A stretch of 31,751 nucleotides of DNA from JAAZFZ01 sp035647435 (lineage in GTDB: Bacteria > Bacillota > Clostridia > Oscillospirales > Acutalibacteraceae), in the NCBI GenBank assembly GCA_035647435.1, contig DASRNM010000127.1, forward strand, positions 1 through 31,751, read 5' to 3'. Under the pieces are notes generated by a model. It was not told where the DNA came from. It made no database searches and saw only the letters and a list, made by a program, of their open reading frames with translations. The position numbers and the translations under genes were made by a program. Positions 8,460 through 16,851 of the stretch are shown one piece after another. Positions within the stretch are counted from its first letter, which is position 1, and each line of letters starts with the position of its first letter.

Positions 8460-9275
8460 CTATTTATTAATATACATTTCAATAAGCTCATCATATTTGC
8501 CGTTATCTTTCAATGTTTTCAAAGCGTTGTTAATAGCATCTGCAAGAACTGTGTCACCCTTGGGCAATGCGATAGCATAATATTCAGGCTCAAAAATATC
8601 CTTAGCGATGATTTCAATATCGTTATAAAGGCTTACGTACTCCATTGATGGGTTACTGTCAATAATAACAACATCAATTTTGCCGTTTCTGAGGTCAATA
8701 ACAGCGTCAACACCTTTTTTAAATCTGGAAACCTTAGAATTCTCGATGTCGTCAGTAGCAATAAAGTCGCCTGTTGTACCCTCTTGAACACCAATTTTCA
8801 TTCCAGCAAGGTCATCTATGGACTCAATTGCCAATTCACTGTCTTTTTGTGCTATAACATACTGTGTTGCAGTGTAGTAGGAATCAGAAAAGTCAACAGC
8901 CAAAAGACGTTCTTCTTTAACTGTCATAGCTGCTGCGATAACATCAATTCTGTTACCCATAGCACCAAGCAGAGATTTAAACTCCATGTTCTCTATTGTG
9001 ATTTCAACATCGAGTATTTTACCGATTTCTTTCATAAGAGCCATGTCAAAACCGTCAGGTTTTCCGTCATCACCCAAAAATTCAAAAGGCGGAAATTCTG
9101 CGTTTGTTCCAACAACCAACTTGCCATCAGCAAGGGCCTCGGAAACGACTGCTTGAGTTGTAGAACCATCTTTAGTTTCTTCCACATCATCTTTAGTGTT
9201 GCCACAGCCTGCAAATACAGCTGTAATAAGAACAGCAACAAGAACAAGTGATATGATTTTTGATAATTTTTTCAA
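8460..9275 (-). CDS. Amino-acid ABC transporter substrate-binding lipoprotein
   Basis: A 271-residue extracytoplasmic solute-binding protein, family 3. A lipoprotein signal peptide ends in a lipobox FAGC with C24 as the lipidated residue. After a short linker come LVVGTNAEFPPFEFLGDDGK, GFDMALMKEIGKILDVE, IDVIAAAMTVKEER and VDFSDSYYTATQYVI, all typical of polar amino-acid binders of the GlnH/HisJ type. The exact amino acid cannot be told from sequence alone. The start is TTG (9273-9275), with AGGGGGA upstream. It heads the operon ahead of the permease and ATPase and has a well-formed promoter at 9309-9337. Confidence 0.93.
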   Translation of the reverse strand: MKKLSKIISLVLVAVLITAVFAGCGNTKDDVEETKDGSTTQAVVSEALADGKLVVGTNAEFPPFEFLGDDGKPDGFDMALMKEIGKILDVEITIENMEFKSLLGAMGNRIDVIAAAMTVKEERLLAVDFSDSYYTATQYVIAQKDSELAIESIDDLAGMKIGVQEGTTGDFIATDDIENSKVSRFKKGVDAVIDLRNGKIDVVIIDSNPSMEYVSLYNDIEIIAKDIFEPEYYAIALPKGDTVLADAINNALKTLKDNGKYDELIEMYINK

Positions 9276-9308
9276 TATGAAATCCCCCTATACAATAAAT
9301 GTTACACT

Positions 9309-9337
9309 ATTCTACCATCATACAAATCATTTTTCAA
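9309..9337 (-). promoter_or_regulatory. Sigma-A-type promoter of the ABC transporter operon
   Basis: On the minus strand, TTGAAA (9332-9337), a 17-base spacer and TAGAAT (9309-9314) lie about 33 bases upstream of the TTG start. I saw no T-box or riboswitch motif in the 132-base gap. Confidence 0.68.
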
Positions 9338-9407
9338 GCATTATATTCAATAAAACCTGTATATTTATACTTGAATATTGTAAAATGACTCAAATAACTA
9401 ATTTAAA

Positions 9408-10280
9408 TCAAAAAACAACCTCAAAAAATTCATTTGGTGGGCTTGATGATATAACAACTCTTTCTTTTGTTACTGGATGAATAAATCTGACTTTTGCACA
9501 ATGCAACAGCTGATGACCGATTGTTTCGTTGCTGTCACCATACATTGTGTCGCCAAGCAACGGTGCACCTAAATGTGAAAAATGCACTCTTATCTGATGT
9601 GTTCTCCCTGTTTCAAGCTTAATTTTCAACAAGCTTTTTCCGTTGCCGGATTTCAAGCTTTCCCAATGTGTAACTGCCTTTTCACAACCCTGTACCTCTC
9701 CGCAGGCTCTTAATGTTTTCATCGGGTGCGGTCTGTAAATTGGGATATCTATTGTACCACGACCATAAAACTCACCCGTTACAATTGCAACGTATTCTTT
9801 TGCGATTTTTTCCGAAAGCCTTGAGGCGCTGTAACGATTCAAAGCACATATCACAACCCCCGATGTTCCCTTGTCAAGCCTACCAATAGCTCTAAAAACA
9901 GAGCTTTTACCTTTTTGAAGCAAGTGCCATGCAACGGCATTTGCAAGAGTGTTGCCCTGATGGTTATGTGTTGGATGCATTGCAATTCCTGGTGATTTGT
10001 TCACAATCAAAACATCATCATCTTCATATAAAATATCTATCTCTATGTTTACAGGCTCAATACTCTCGCTGCTTTCATTGGGCAAAGTAATTTTTATTGT
10101 TTCACCCTCATTGACTTTATCTATTGTTCTGATTTTAACACCATTTTTCATGATTCCATTTTCAGTTTTCTTGAGTTTTGAAATAAGTCTTGATGAAAAC
10201 TTAGCCTCAGAGCGCAAAAAAACCAGAAGCTTTTTCCCGTCGTATTCTTTTGGAATAATAAAATTCATTGTTCTGGGCAT
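9408..10280 (-). CDS. RluA-family 23S rRNA/tRNA pseudouridine synthase
   Basis: A 290-residue protein that isomerises uridine to pseudouridine in structured RNA. The N-terminal part (about 5-67) is an S4-like RNA-binding domain (SSRLISKLKKTENGIMKNG). The catalytic domain contains IGRLDKGTSG with the catalytic Asp at 136, followed by GRTHQIRVHFSHLGAPLLGD (225-244), the family hallmark. The His that usually precedes RLD is Gly here, a variation seen in the family. The start ATG is preceded by AGGTGAG, and a TTTACA/TATAAT promoter lies at 10315-10343. Which RluA-D-type site it modifies cannot be decided from the sequence. It is divergent from cca. Confidence 0.92.
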   Translation of the reverse strand: MPRTMNFIIPKEYDGKKLLVFLRSEAKFSSRLISKLKKTENGIMKNGVKIRTIDKVNEGETIKITLPNESSESIEPVNIEIDILYEDDDVLIVNKSPGIAMHPTHNHQGNTLANAVAWHLLQKGKSSVFRAIGRLDKGTSGVVICALNRYSASRLSEKIAKEYVAIVTGEFYGRGTIDIPIYRPHPMKTLRACGEVQGCEKAVTHWESLKSGNGKSLLKIKLETGRTHQIRVHFSHLGAPLLGDTMYGDSNETIGHQLLHCAKVRFIHPVTKERVVISSSPPNEFFEVVF

Positions 10281-10308
10281 TCTCTCACCTGTGAACCTTT
10301 CTTTTGCG

Positions 10309-10343
10309 TTGATAATTATACATTAATATGATAATATTGTAAA
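10309..10343. promoter_or_regulatory. Interlocking divergent promoters of the pseudouridine synthase gene and cca
   Basis: Minus strand: TTTACA (10338-10343), 17 bases, TATAAT (10315-10320), for the pseudouridine synthase. Plus strand: TTGATA (10309-10314), 17 bases, TAATAT (10332-10337), for cca. The two lie face to face in the same 35 bases; the minus-strand one is the better match. Confidence 0.5.
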
Positions 10344-10387
10344 CACATATAATATTGAAATTCTAAAAACGAAGGAAAGTGAAATTT

Positions 10388-11719
10388 TTGAAAATCAACA
10401 TGCCAAAAAATGTTGAATCAGCAATAAATAAACTTATCGAAAACGGTTTTTGTGCGTATATAGTCGGCGGCTGTGTCAGAGACAGTCTGCTCGGCCTTTC
10501 CCCCTATGATTGGGATATTGCGACATCTGCAACACCAGAAGAAATGATAAGGGTTTTTAAGAATTCCAAAGTAATAGAAACAGGCATAAAGCACGGAACT
10601 TTAACAGTTATAATTGACTCCTCGCCCCTTGAAATCACAACATTGAGGATTGACGGTGAATATAAAGATAATCGACACCCTGTTGACGTGAGCTATACCT
10701 CTGATTTGAGCAAAGACTTGAGCAGGCGAGATTTCACCATTAATGCTATGGCATACAACAGAAACGAGGGTTTAATTGACTGTTTCAGCGGAATTGATGA
10801 TTTGAACCGCAAATTAATCCGATGTGTCGGTGAACCTGACAGGCGATTTAACGAGGACGCATTACGAATACTCAGAGGTTTGCGATTTTCAAGCACATTG
10901 GGCTTTGAAATTGAAGAAAAAACAGGTCAAAGCATATTAATGAATAAGGACCTTTTAAAAAACATTTCAGTTGAAAGAATTCAAAAAGAATTGATAAAGC
11001 TCTTATGTGGGAAAAATGTCGAAGAAGTGTTGCTTAACTACAACAACGTGATATTCACAATTATAAAAGAACTTGAGCCTCTTTATAAACTAAAGCAAGA
11101 AAATAAATATCATAATCTTAACGTTTGGGAACACACCGTTCGTAGCGTTTCGAGCATCCCCCCCGTTGCAGAGCTTAGGATGGCAATGCTTTTGCATGAT
11201 ATCGGCAAAGCACCATGCACAACTACTGATAAAAACGGGGTTTCTCATTTTTATGGGCACCCGAAGGTCAGTGTTGATATATCTGATAAAGTTCTTCACT
11301 CACTTAGATTCCCAAAAAAGTTTATTGAAAATGTGCTCACACTTATTGAATATCATGACGCAAGAATATATGAAAACCCAAAGCAATTTAAAAGGTTGCT
11401 TGGGAGACTCGGAGATAAACGCTTTCGACAGTTATTACTTGTAATGCGTGCTGATATAACAGCACAGTCCCCAGAACTTATTGAAAGGCTTAAACTTGTT
11501 GATGCTGCCGAAAAAAGACTTGACGAGATAATTAATTCAAAGAGCTGTCTCAACCTTTCAGACCTTGCAGTGAACGGGAACGATATTGTAAACGTTGGAG
11601 TATCACAAGGTAAAAAAGTGGGTAAAGTGTTGGAATATCTCCTTAACGAAGTTCTTGAAAGCAAAGTTGACAACGATAAAGAAAAACTGTTGGAGTATTT
11701 AAAAAATTATATTAAATAA
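10388..11719 (+). CDS. cca: CCA tRNA nucleotidyltransferase with HD domain
   Basis: A class II tRNA nucleotidyltransferase that adds or repairs the 3'-CCA end of tRNA. The nucleotidyltransferase core has YIVGGCVRDSLLG and YDWDIAT (the metal-binding DxD, residues 41-43), RRDFTINAMAYN, and the nucleotide-recognition stretch EDALRILRGLRFSSTLGFEI. A C-terminal HD domain follows (LLHDIGKAP, H270-D271; then FYGHPKVS), which adds phosphohydrolase potential. Length is about 443 residues, normal for HD-containing forms. The frame opens at GTG 10379, but AAGGA (10372-10376) is only two bases from it, so I use the TTG at 10388; the ATG at 10400 is another possibility. The gene stands alone on the plus strand and ends at a strong terminator. 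Confidence 0.94.
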   Translation: MKINMPKNVESAINKLIENGFCAYIVGGCVRDSLLGLSPYDWDIATSATPEEMIRVFKNSKVIETGIKHGTLTVIIDSSPLEITTLRIDGEYKDNRHPVDVSYTSDLSKDLSRRDFTINAMAYNRNEGLIDCFSGIDDLNRKLIRCVGEPDRRFNEDALRILRGLRFSSTLGFEIEEKTGQSILMNKDLLKNISVERIQKELIKLLCGKNVEEVLLNYNNVIFTIIKELEPLYKLKQENKYHNLNVWEHTVRSVSSIPPVAELRMAMLLHDIGKAPCTTTDKNGVSHFYGHPKVSVDISDKVLHSLRFPKKFIENVLTLIEYHDARIYENPKQFKRLLGRLGDKRFRQLLLVMRADITAQSPELIERLKLVDAAEKRLDEIINSKSCLNLSDLAVNGNDIVNVGVSQGKKVGKVLEYLLNEVLESKVDNDKEKLLEYLKNYIK

Positions 11720-11770
11720 AAAGTGCACCCACAAATGTTATTGTGTATCAAACATTTGGGGTGCATTTTA
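11718..11770. terminator. Long bidirectional hairpin terminator
   Basis: Left arm 11723-11739 pairs with right arm 11751-11766 over about 16 bp with a single bulged base. AAAA precedes and TTTT follows, so it can end both cca and the convergent oxidoreductase operon. Confidence 0.82.
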
Positions 11771-11796
11771 AACGATCTCTAGTTTTTTATAAATAA

Positions 11797-12867
11797 CTAT
11801 TCTTCAAAAGGAACAACAGCGTTTGTTTCGCTTGATTCAACAATAGCTTCAACAAGCTTTAACGAACGCCTTATTTGCTCGTGTGTCACGAAAGCACTTT
11901 CTTCGCCGTTAAGGCAAGCGATTACATTCTTATAGAAAGACTGCCAGCTCTCACCTTTATCTGGTTTAGGCAAAGGATATGTTTTTATAGTATCGTCGGT
12001 TCTCGGTGCCATAGTTTTTGTGAGCCCCATACCTGCATGAACAGGCACAGCATCACGGTTTTCCCAATCAGACACCTTTACAATTTTGCCGTCTAACTGC
12101 CAATTTTCAATAACTGCTGTTCCATTTTCACCAAGAACATACCATCGAGGCAGTGAAATGAAGTTGCTTGTCGTTACTTCTACATAATAATTAATATCTC
12201 CAAAATTCAATGTTGCCCTAAACCCATCATCAACTTCAGCATTTGTGATATTGGTTCTCGTTGCAAAGACAGATTTCAACTTTCTGTCACCCATTATAAT
12301 GAGCGCTTGGTCAAGAAGGTGTATTCCCCAATCAAAAATCATTCCTCCTCCATACTGTTTGCAATTTCTCCAGTCAGCCGGAATTCCCCTTGAGCCTTGA
12401 ACTCTTGATTCAATGTTAAATACATTCCCCAACATATTATTTTCAACAATTTTTCTAACTGTCAAATAGTCATTGTCCCATCTTCTGTTTTGATTGACAG
12501 TAAATAAAACCTTGTTCTTGTTTGCAGATGCTATCATTTCCTCAAGTTCGGCGCTGTTCATTGCGACCGGTTTTTCACAAATAACATTTTTGCCTACATC
12601 CATTGATGCTAATGCAATTTCTTTATGCACATCGTTCGGAGTTCCAATAATTATAATGTCGATTTTTTCATCAGCTAGCAATTCCTCACGACTTTGATAT
12701 GCTTTTACGCCGTCATTTTCGGCAAGTTCAAGCTTTTCAGGGTCAATATCATAAATCCCTATAAGCTCTATCCCGTCAATAGATTTGATGTTCGGCGCAT
12801 GCCAACCTCTTCCGATACCGCCATAACCAATAATGGCAGCTCCAACAACTCGTTTATCATTCTCCAT
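11797..12867 (-). CDS. Gfo/Idh/MocA family oxidoreductase (second of the operon)
   Basis: A 356-residue NAD(P)-dependent sugar oxidoreductase. The N-terminal Rossmann fold has GAAIIGYGGIGRGWHAP (about 9-25) and an acidic strand end (IYDIDPEKL). GTPNDVHKEIA and the family signature CEKPVAMN follow. The C-terminal domain carries GGGMIFDWGIHLLDQ, whose Asp and His match the usual substrate/catalytic site. Such enzymes oxidise or reduce a ring hydroxyl of a sugar, cyclitol or glycoside. AAAGG sits nine bases before the ATG. It is the last gene of the operon starting at 16518, 42 bases after the previous gene. It is only distantly similar to the other oxidoreductase of the operon, so they probably act on different steps or substrates. 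Confidence 0.9.
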   Translation of the reverse strand: MENDKRVVGAAIIGYGGIGRGWHAPNIKSIDGIELIGIYDIDPEKLELAENDGVKAYQSREELLADEKIDIIIIGTPNDVHKEIALASMDVGKNVICEKPVAMNSAELEEMIASANKNKVLFTVNQNRRWDNDYLTVRKIVENNMLGNVFNIESRVQGSRGIPADWRNCKQYGGGMIFDWGIHLLDQALIIMGDRKLKSVFATRTNITNAEVDDGFRATLNFGDINYYVEVTTSNFISLPRWYVLGENGTAVIENWQLDGKIVKVSDWENRDAVPVHAGMGLTKTMAPRTDDTIKTYPLPKPDKGESWQSFYKNVIACLNGEESAFVTHEQIRRSLKLVEAIVESSETNAVVPFEE

Positions 12868-12909
12868 AAAAATATACCTTTCAATTAATATATTGTCTTG
12901 TTAACTACC

Positions 12910-13875
12910 CTAAATCCACCACATCTCGCCTGTACCTTCGGTTATCAAAACTTCTTTGAGAGTATCAACCGCTTTTGATAAACCCTCGTTCTGGCTCATT
13001 AGACTATCCTCATGCTCAATGCTTATTACATAATCATATCCGACCATTCGAAGGTTTGAAATAATATCTTTCCAGTACGCTGTGTCGTTCCCATAACCGA
13101 CTGTGCGAAATACCCAAGAACGATTTATTTCGTCAGCATAGGATTTTGTGTCAAGCACACCGTTGATTGCAGTGTTGTATTTATCAATTTTTGTATCCTT
13201 AGCGTGAAAATGAAAAATTGCATCTCCCAGCTCGCGAATACATTTTACAGGCTCCATCCCCTGCCAGATAAGATGGCTCGGGTCAAAGTTTGCACCAATT
13301 TCAGGCCCGACAGCTTCACGGATTCTGAGCATAGTTTCAGTGTTGTAAACGCAAAAACCAGGGTGTAACTCAAAAGCAATTTTGTTTACTCCGTGGGCTT
13401 TTGCGAACTTTACAAGATTCTTCCAATATGGAATTAAGACCTCATCCCACTGCCATTTCAAAATTTCTGAAAACTCATTTGGCCAAGGGCATGTAACCCA
13501 GTTAGGATATTTTGCTCCCTCCCAATCACCCGGACAACCGGAAAAGGTGTTGATTTGATTCAAGCCAAGCTTTTCAGCCAAAAGTATTGTGTTGAGGATT
13601 ACTCTATCAAACTCTGCTGCTATTTCCTTGTTTGGATGAACAGGGTTACCATGACAGCTCAACGCACTTATTTCAAGGTCATACTTCTTAATTGTGGACT
13701 GAAACTCCTTGAATTTTTCTTCATCATTGAGAAGAATATCAGGATCCGCGTGAGAATTACCCGGGTAACCTCCACAACCAATTTCAACCATTTGTATTCC
13801 CAATGATTTAAAGTACTTTAACGCTTCGTCAAGAGACAAATTACTTAGTAAAGTTGTGAAAACACCAAGCTTCAT
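12910..13875 (-). CDS. Sugar isomerase/epimerase-like TIM barrel (321 aa)
   Basis: A xylose-isomerase-like TIM-barrel protein (AP-endonuclease family 2 superfamily). Expected metal ligands are visible: E169 in IAFELHPG, D198 and H201 in ANFDPSHL, H222/H224 in FHFHAKD, and E287 in ISIEHED. Other conserved stretches are ALSCHGNPVHP, FSGCPGD, YPNWVTCPWP, NGVLDTK and WVFRTVGYG. This belongs to a widespread, highly conserved subgroup usually found beside Gfo/Idh/MocA oxidoreductases. Members of the superfamily isomerise, epimerise, dehydrate or cleave oxidised sugars, including C-glycoside deglycosidases. The exact reaction is not known from sequence. AAAGGA precedes the ATG, and the gene is 20 bases downstream of the 239-residue paralogue. 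Confidence 0.88.
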   Translation of the reverse strand: MKLGVFTTLLSNLSLDEALKYFKSLGIQMVEIGCGGYPGNSHADPDILLNDEEKFKEFQSTIKKYDLEISALSCHGNPVHPNKEIAAEFDRVILNTILLAEKLGLNQINTFSGCPGDWEGAKYPNWVTCPWPNEFSEILKWQWDEVLIPYWKNLVKFAKAHGVNKIAFELHPGFCVYNTETMLRIREAVGPEIGANFDPSHLIWQGMEPVKCIRELGDAIFHFHAKDTKIDKYNTAINGVLDTKSYADEINRSWVFRTVGYGNDTAYWKDIISNLRMVGYDYVISIEHEDSLMSQNEGLSKAVDTLKEVLITEGTGEMWWI

Positions 13876-13895
13876 TATTAGCCATCCTTTCTTGA

Positions 13896-14615
13896 TTAAA
13901 GATTATTTTTAAAATATTCCATACTTCTTGCGGCATCTGCTAATCCGTTAGGAGTGGGATTATCATTTTCTAAAACTAGCCATTCAAAGCCTGTTTCTTT
14001 TGCCGCTTTAAAAATAGATTTCAAGTCATTCTGACCTTCACCTAAAGCGCAGGGCTTTCCATCATTACCGTCCTTAATATGGAGCAATACTATTTTGTCA
14101 CGGTTTTCTTTTATGAATTTATAGTTATCTACCCCTGCATAAAAGCTCCAATATGTGTCAAGCTCAAGAGGCACCTTTGATTTAATAATATCAATAGCTT
14201 TTACGCAACCCCTATCTAAGAATTCGTCTGAGTGGTTATGGTAATAAACTCTTATTCCCATTTTCGATGCGATCTTATCAGCGTTGCCAAGGATCTCAGC
14301 TGTTTCTTTTGCCTCCTCAACAGTTGAATGGGGGGCTCCACCGACACCTGCAAAAGGCATTCCCAATGTTTTGCAAAAATCGAGCGTTGCGTCAAGATTT
14401 TCAGGCAAATAGTTTTTGATACCTATGTGTGTGCCGACTGCTACCAATCCGAGTTCATCAAGCCTTGCTTTAATTGTTTTTGCATCAAGGTCAAAATAAC
14501 CTGCAAATTCCACGCCTTCAAAACCAAGTTCTTTGACATCTTTGAGGACTTTAAGCAAATCTTCGCCTGTTTTTATATGATCACGAACAGAATAAAGCTG
14601 AACAGCTAATCTCAT
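13896..14615 (-). CDS. Sugar isomerase/epimerase-like TIM barrel (239 aa)
   Basis: A short xylose-isomerase-like TIM barrel starting MRLAVQLYSVRDHI, a start typical of the family. Metal-site candidates are H126/H128 in YYHNHSDEF, E151-D153 in LELDTYW, H179 in LLHIKDG, and E216 in LVLEND. YYHNHxxEF with LDTYW marks a subgroup close to 2-keto-inositol or keto-sugar isomerases and dehydratases, which normally act on sugars already oxidised by a Gfo/Idh/MocA enzyme. AAAAGGAG lies six bases before the ATG. It is the middle gene of the operon, 12 bases after the 263-residue paralogue. The substrate is unknown. Confidence 0.88.
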   Translation of the reverse strand: MRLAVQLYSVRDHIKTGEDLLKVLKDVKELGFEGVEFAGYFDLDAKTIKARLDELGLVAVGTHIGIKNYLPENLDATLDFCKTLGMPFAGVGGAPHSTVEEAKETAEILGNADKIASKMGIRVYYHNHSDEFLDRGCVKAIDIIKSKVPLELDTYWSFYAGVDNYKFIKENRDKIVLLHIKDGNDGKPCALGEGQNDLKSIFKAAKETGFEWLVLENDNPTPNGLADAARSMEYFKNNL

Positions 14616-14627
14616 AACATACTCCTT

Positions 14628-15419
14628 TTACTTAAAAATAAATTGTCTAATATAATTTGCAGTAAATGCAACACCTGGGTCGGCTAATTCGCCTTTCCAT
14701 GTTTTTGAGTGTGGCTCAATGCTTAAAGTGCCATCATAGCCGCATTTGTAAAGAACGCCCATAAATGCACCCCAGTCAATCATATCAAGCCCTGCGGGTG
14801 GGTCATCAACATGTTCACCGTTAATACTTATTGTACCTTTAATATGGACATGATAGAATCTTTCGCCCCAGTCCTTCATTTCACCTAAGTAGTCACCACT
14901 ACCACAGTTTATGCAATGTGTAGGGTCATATTTTATACCTAAGTCTGTAAGATAGCCATGGATTAAAGACCAATATTCGGGGGTATGTATAAAGTTGTTC
15001 CAATCGCAGTTGTATGTTGCAATCCTAACTCCCTTTGGCTTTGCATAATTAATTAATTTTTGCAAGAACTCAATCGCACATGAAACATTTTCAAACTTTG
15101 AAAGTGTTTCCACATAATTAACACCGGTGTTGAAAACCGTGCAACCGACCGACTTGCATACATCAATTAAAAGAAAATTGTTTTGAAGCTCTTCTTCAAT
15201 AATGTTGCCCTTCTCATCAATTTTGTCGCTTCCCCAACGGCCGATTGAATCAATACCTATGCCATATTTCTCTATCCTTGCTTTTAGCTCGCCAATACTG
15301 TCATAAAGCACTTTGCAATCAGAGCCTATATTATAACAAAGCTCTATAAATGAAAGATTATGGCGTTTTGCGAATTCAAAACCCTGGTCATCATAAGATG
15401 AGATAATCCCTAACTTCAT
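14628..15419 (-). CDS. Sugar isomerase/epimerase-like TIM barrel (263 aa, atypical site)
   Basis: The third TIM barrel of the operon. Ligand-like residues are D165 and H168 in YDPTHC, H190/H192 in YHVHIKG, and E235 in LSIEPHS. At the position where the other two have the metal-binding Glu or His cluster, it has ATYNCDWNNF (about 134-143), so the usual acidic ligand is absent there; this may mean a different reaction such as lyase chemistry. The frame is open back to 15476, but AGGAG lies just before the ATG at 15419, giving MKLGIISSYDDQGF as family members start, so I use 15419. It lies 16 bases after the first oxidoreductase gene and is probably translationally coupled. Confidence 0.86.
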   Translation of the reverse strand: MKLGIISSYDDQGFEFAKRHNLSFIELCYNIGSDCKVLYDSIGELKARIEKYGIGIDSIGRWGSDKIDEKGNIIEEELQNNFLLIDVCKSVGCTVFNTGVNYVETLSKFENVSCAIEFLQKLINYAKPKGVRIATYNCDWNNFIHTPEYWSLIHGYLTDLGIKYDPTHCINCGSGDYLGEMKDWGERFYHVHIKGTISINGEHVDDPPAGLDMIDWGAFMGVLYKCGYDGTLSIEPHSKTWKGELADPGVAFTANYIRQFIFK

Positions 15420-15435
15420 AAAAACTTCTCCTATT

Positions 15436-16518
15436 CTAATCAAAGTAGACAGGTTTACCAGTTTTTGCAGATTCATAAATTGCTTCGAGTATTTGTGTAA
15501 CTACAAGAGCCTGTTCGGCTTTTGTTTTAATTTCAGTATCGTTAATAATAGCATCATAGAAAGCTCTTGCTTCAATGTCATGGGGTGATGCTGTTTTTCC
15601 ATCAAAAAATGCGACTCCGCCTGATTTAAAATCGGGTTTTTCAATAACCTGACGGTTATTTTTTACATAATTAATACGAAGACCGTCAAGCATGTCTGCA
15701 CCTGCTTTGTCACCACAAAGCACTGTTACAGCCTCTTTGGCGTCTGCTATGTTGAGTGCCCAACTTGACTCCAAAACAACTGTTGCCCCATTCTCCATAA
15801 CTATGTAGCCAAATGCAGAATCTTCAACCGTGTACTCCTTAGGGTCCCAGTCACCCCAAGCATTCGCTGTCTGTGTTTGGTTACCAAGCTTTTTGAAAAC
15901 ATTTCCGACAACCATTTTAGGCTTGTAATTATCCATTAACCAAAGGGTTAAATCAAGTGCGTGAGTTCCAATATCTATGAGTGGGCCACCACCCTGCTCA
16001 TGTTCGTTAAGAAATACTCCCCATGTTGGCACAGCTCTCCTACGCAAGGCAATAGCTCTTGCATAATAGATTTCGCCAAGCTCACCGTTTTCACAAGCTT
16101 CTTTAAGGTATAGTGAATCACCTCTCCAGCGCTGCTGATACCCGATTGTGAGTTTTTTGCCAGTTCTTTGCGCCGCCTCAAGCATCATCTTTGCTTCTGC
16201 ATAAGTTTTTGCCATCGGCTTTTCACACATAACATGCTTGCCTGACTCAAGAGAATCAACGGTAATAAAGCTATGTGAGCGGTTTGGTGTGCAAACATGA
16301 ACTACATCAATACTCTTATCTTTCAAAAGTTCTTTGTAATCAGAGTAAACCTTTGAATCTTCATTGCCGTATTCTTCTTTTGCCTTAATAGCTTTTTCTT
16401 CAACAATGTCGCAAAAAGCAACCATATTTGCTTCTTTAATTTCTTTTAGGGCGGGCATGTGTTTGCCGTTAGCAATACCACCGCATCCAATTATCCCGAC
16501 TCTGAGATCTTTTTTCAT
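15436..16518 (-). CDS. Gfo/Idh/MocA family oxidoreductase (first of the operon)
   Basis: A 360-residue NAD(P)-dependent oxidoreductase. Rossmann motif GIIGCGGIANGKHMPAL, then VCTPNRSHSFI, the signature CEKPMAKT, GYQQRWRG, and GGGPLIDIGTHALDLTLWL with the catalytic-site DxGxHxxD. YTVEDSAFGYIVMENGAT and ESSWALN are shared with enzymes that oxidise glycosides or free sugars, often at C3. I use the ATG at 16518, preceded by AAGGGGTG with a six-base spacer; the longer frame to 16566 adds unconserved MIKHRNCHIIKK residues ahead of the ribosome binding site. As the first gene of the operon it likely makes the keto intermediate used by the three TIM barrels. A promoter is at 16572-16599. Confidence 0.9.
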   Translation of the reverse strand: MKKDLRVGIIGCGGIANGKHMPALKEIKEANMVAFCDIVEEKAIKAKEEYGNEDSKVYSDYKELLKDKSIDVVHVCTPNRSHSFITVDSLESGKHVMCEKPMAKTYAEAKMMLEAAQRTGKKLTIGYQQRWRGDSLYLKEACENGELGEIYYARAIALRRRAVPTWGVFLNEHEQGGGPLIDIGTHALDLTLWLMDNYKPKMVVGNVFKKLGNQTQTANAWGDWDPKEYTVEDSAFGYIVMENGATVVLESSWALNIADAKEAVTVLCGDKAGADMLDGLRINYVKNNRQVIEKPDFKSGGVAFFDGKTASPHDIEARAFYDAIINDTEIKTKAEQALVVTQILEAIYESAKTGKPVYFD

Positions 16519-16571
16519 AAGCAGCACCCCTTTTTTTATAATATGGCAATTTCTATGCTTTATCATGATAT

Positions 16572-16599
16572 ATTATAGACCAATAATTAACTATTTCAA
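16572..16599 (-). promoter_or_regulatory. Sigma-A-type promoter of the oxidoreductase/TIM-barrel operon
   Basis: On the minus strand, TTGAAA (16594-16599), 16 bases, TATAAT (16572-16577), about 54 bases upstream of the ATG at 16518. Confidence 0.7.
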
Positions 16600-16733
16600 G
16601 GCATTAACTAAATTAACTTGTAAAAGTTTTCTTTTTTAATTTATGCATTATGCACATATAATTTTTTCTCGTCATGTAACAACACTCCTAAAGCACCTGT
16701 ATACTATATATTGTATTCTTAAAATCAAGAAAA

Positions 16734-16745
16734 ACAACGTGTTGT
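16734..16745. promoter_or_regulatory. Short inverted repeat, possible operator
   Basis: ACAAC GT GTTGT forms a dyad between the divergent transcripts, about 135 bases upstream of the oxidoreductase operon promoter. With 5-base arms it could be chance. No regulator gene is adjacent. Confidence 0.25.
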
Positions 16746-16816
16746 ATTTGAAATAACGAAACACTTTTACACAAGTTTTTAATAATTAATTAGATTGTTC
16801 ACAGAAACTAAAATAA

Positions 16817-16845
16817 TTGTTAAGAGTCTGTTCATAGCGTATTAA
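16817..16845 (+). promoter_or_regulatory. Putative promoter of the structured RNA upstream of metG
   Basis: TTGTTA (16817-16822), 17 bases, TATTAA (16840-16845). This would start transcription near 16852, just before the first stem of the RNA. Confidence 0.45.
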
Positions 16846-16851
16846 TAAAAC

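Noticed and set aside
11797..16518. myo-Inositol catabolic (iol) operon
   Set aside because: Gfo/Idh/MocA and TIM-barrel proteins occur in iol operons, but the kinase, hydrolase, deoxy-glucuronate isomerase and aldolase genes (iolB, C, D, J) are all absent here.
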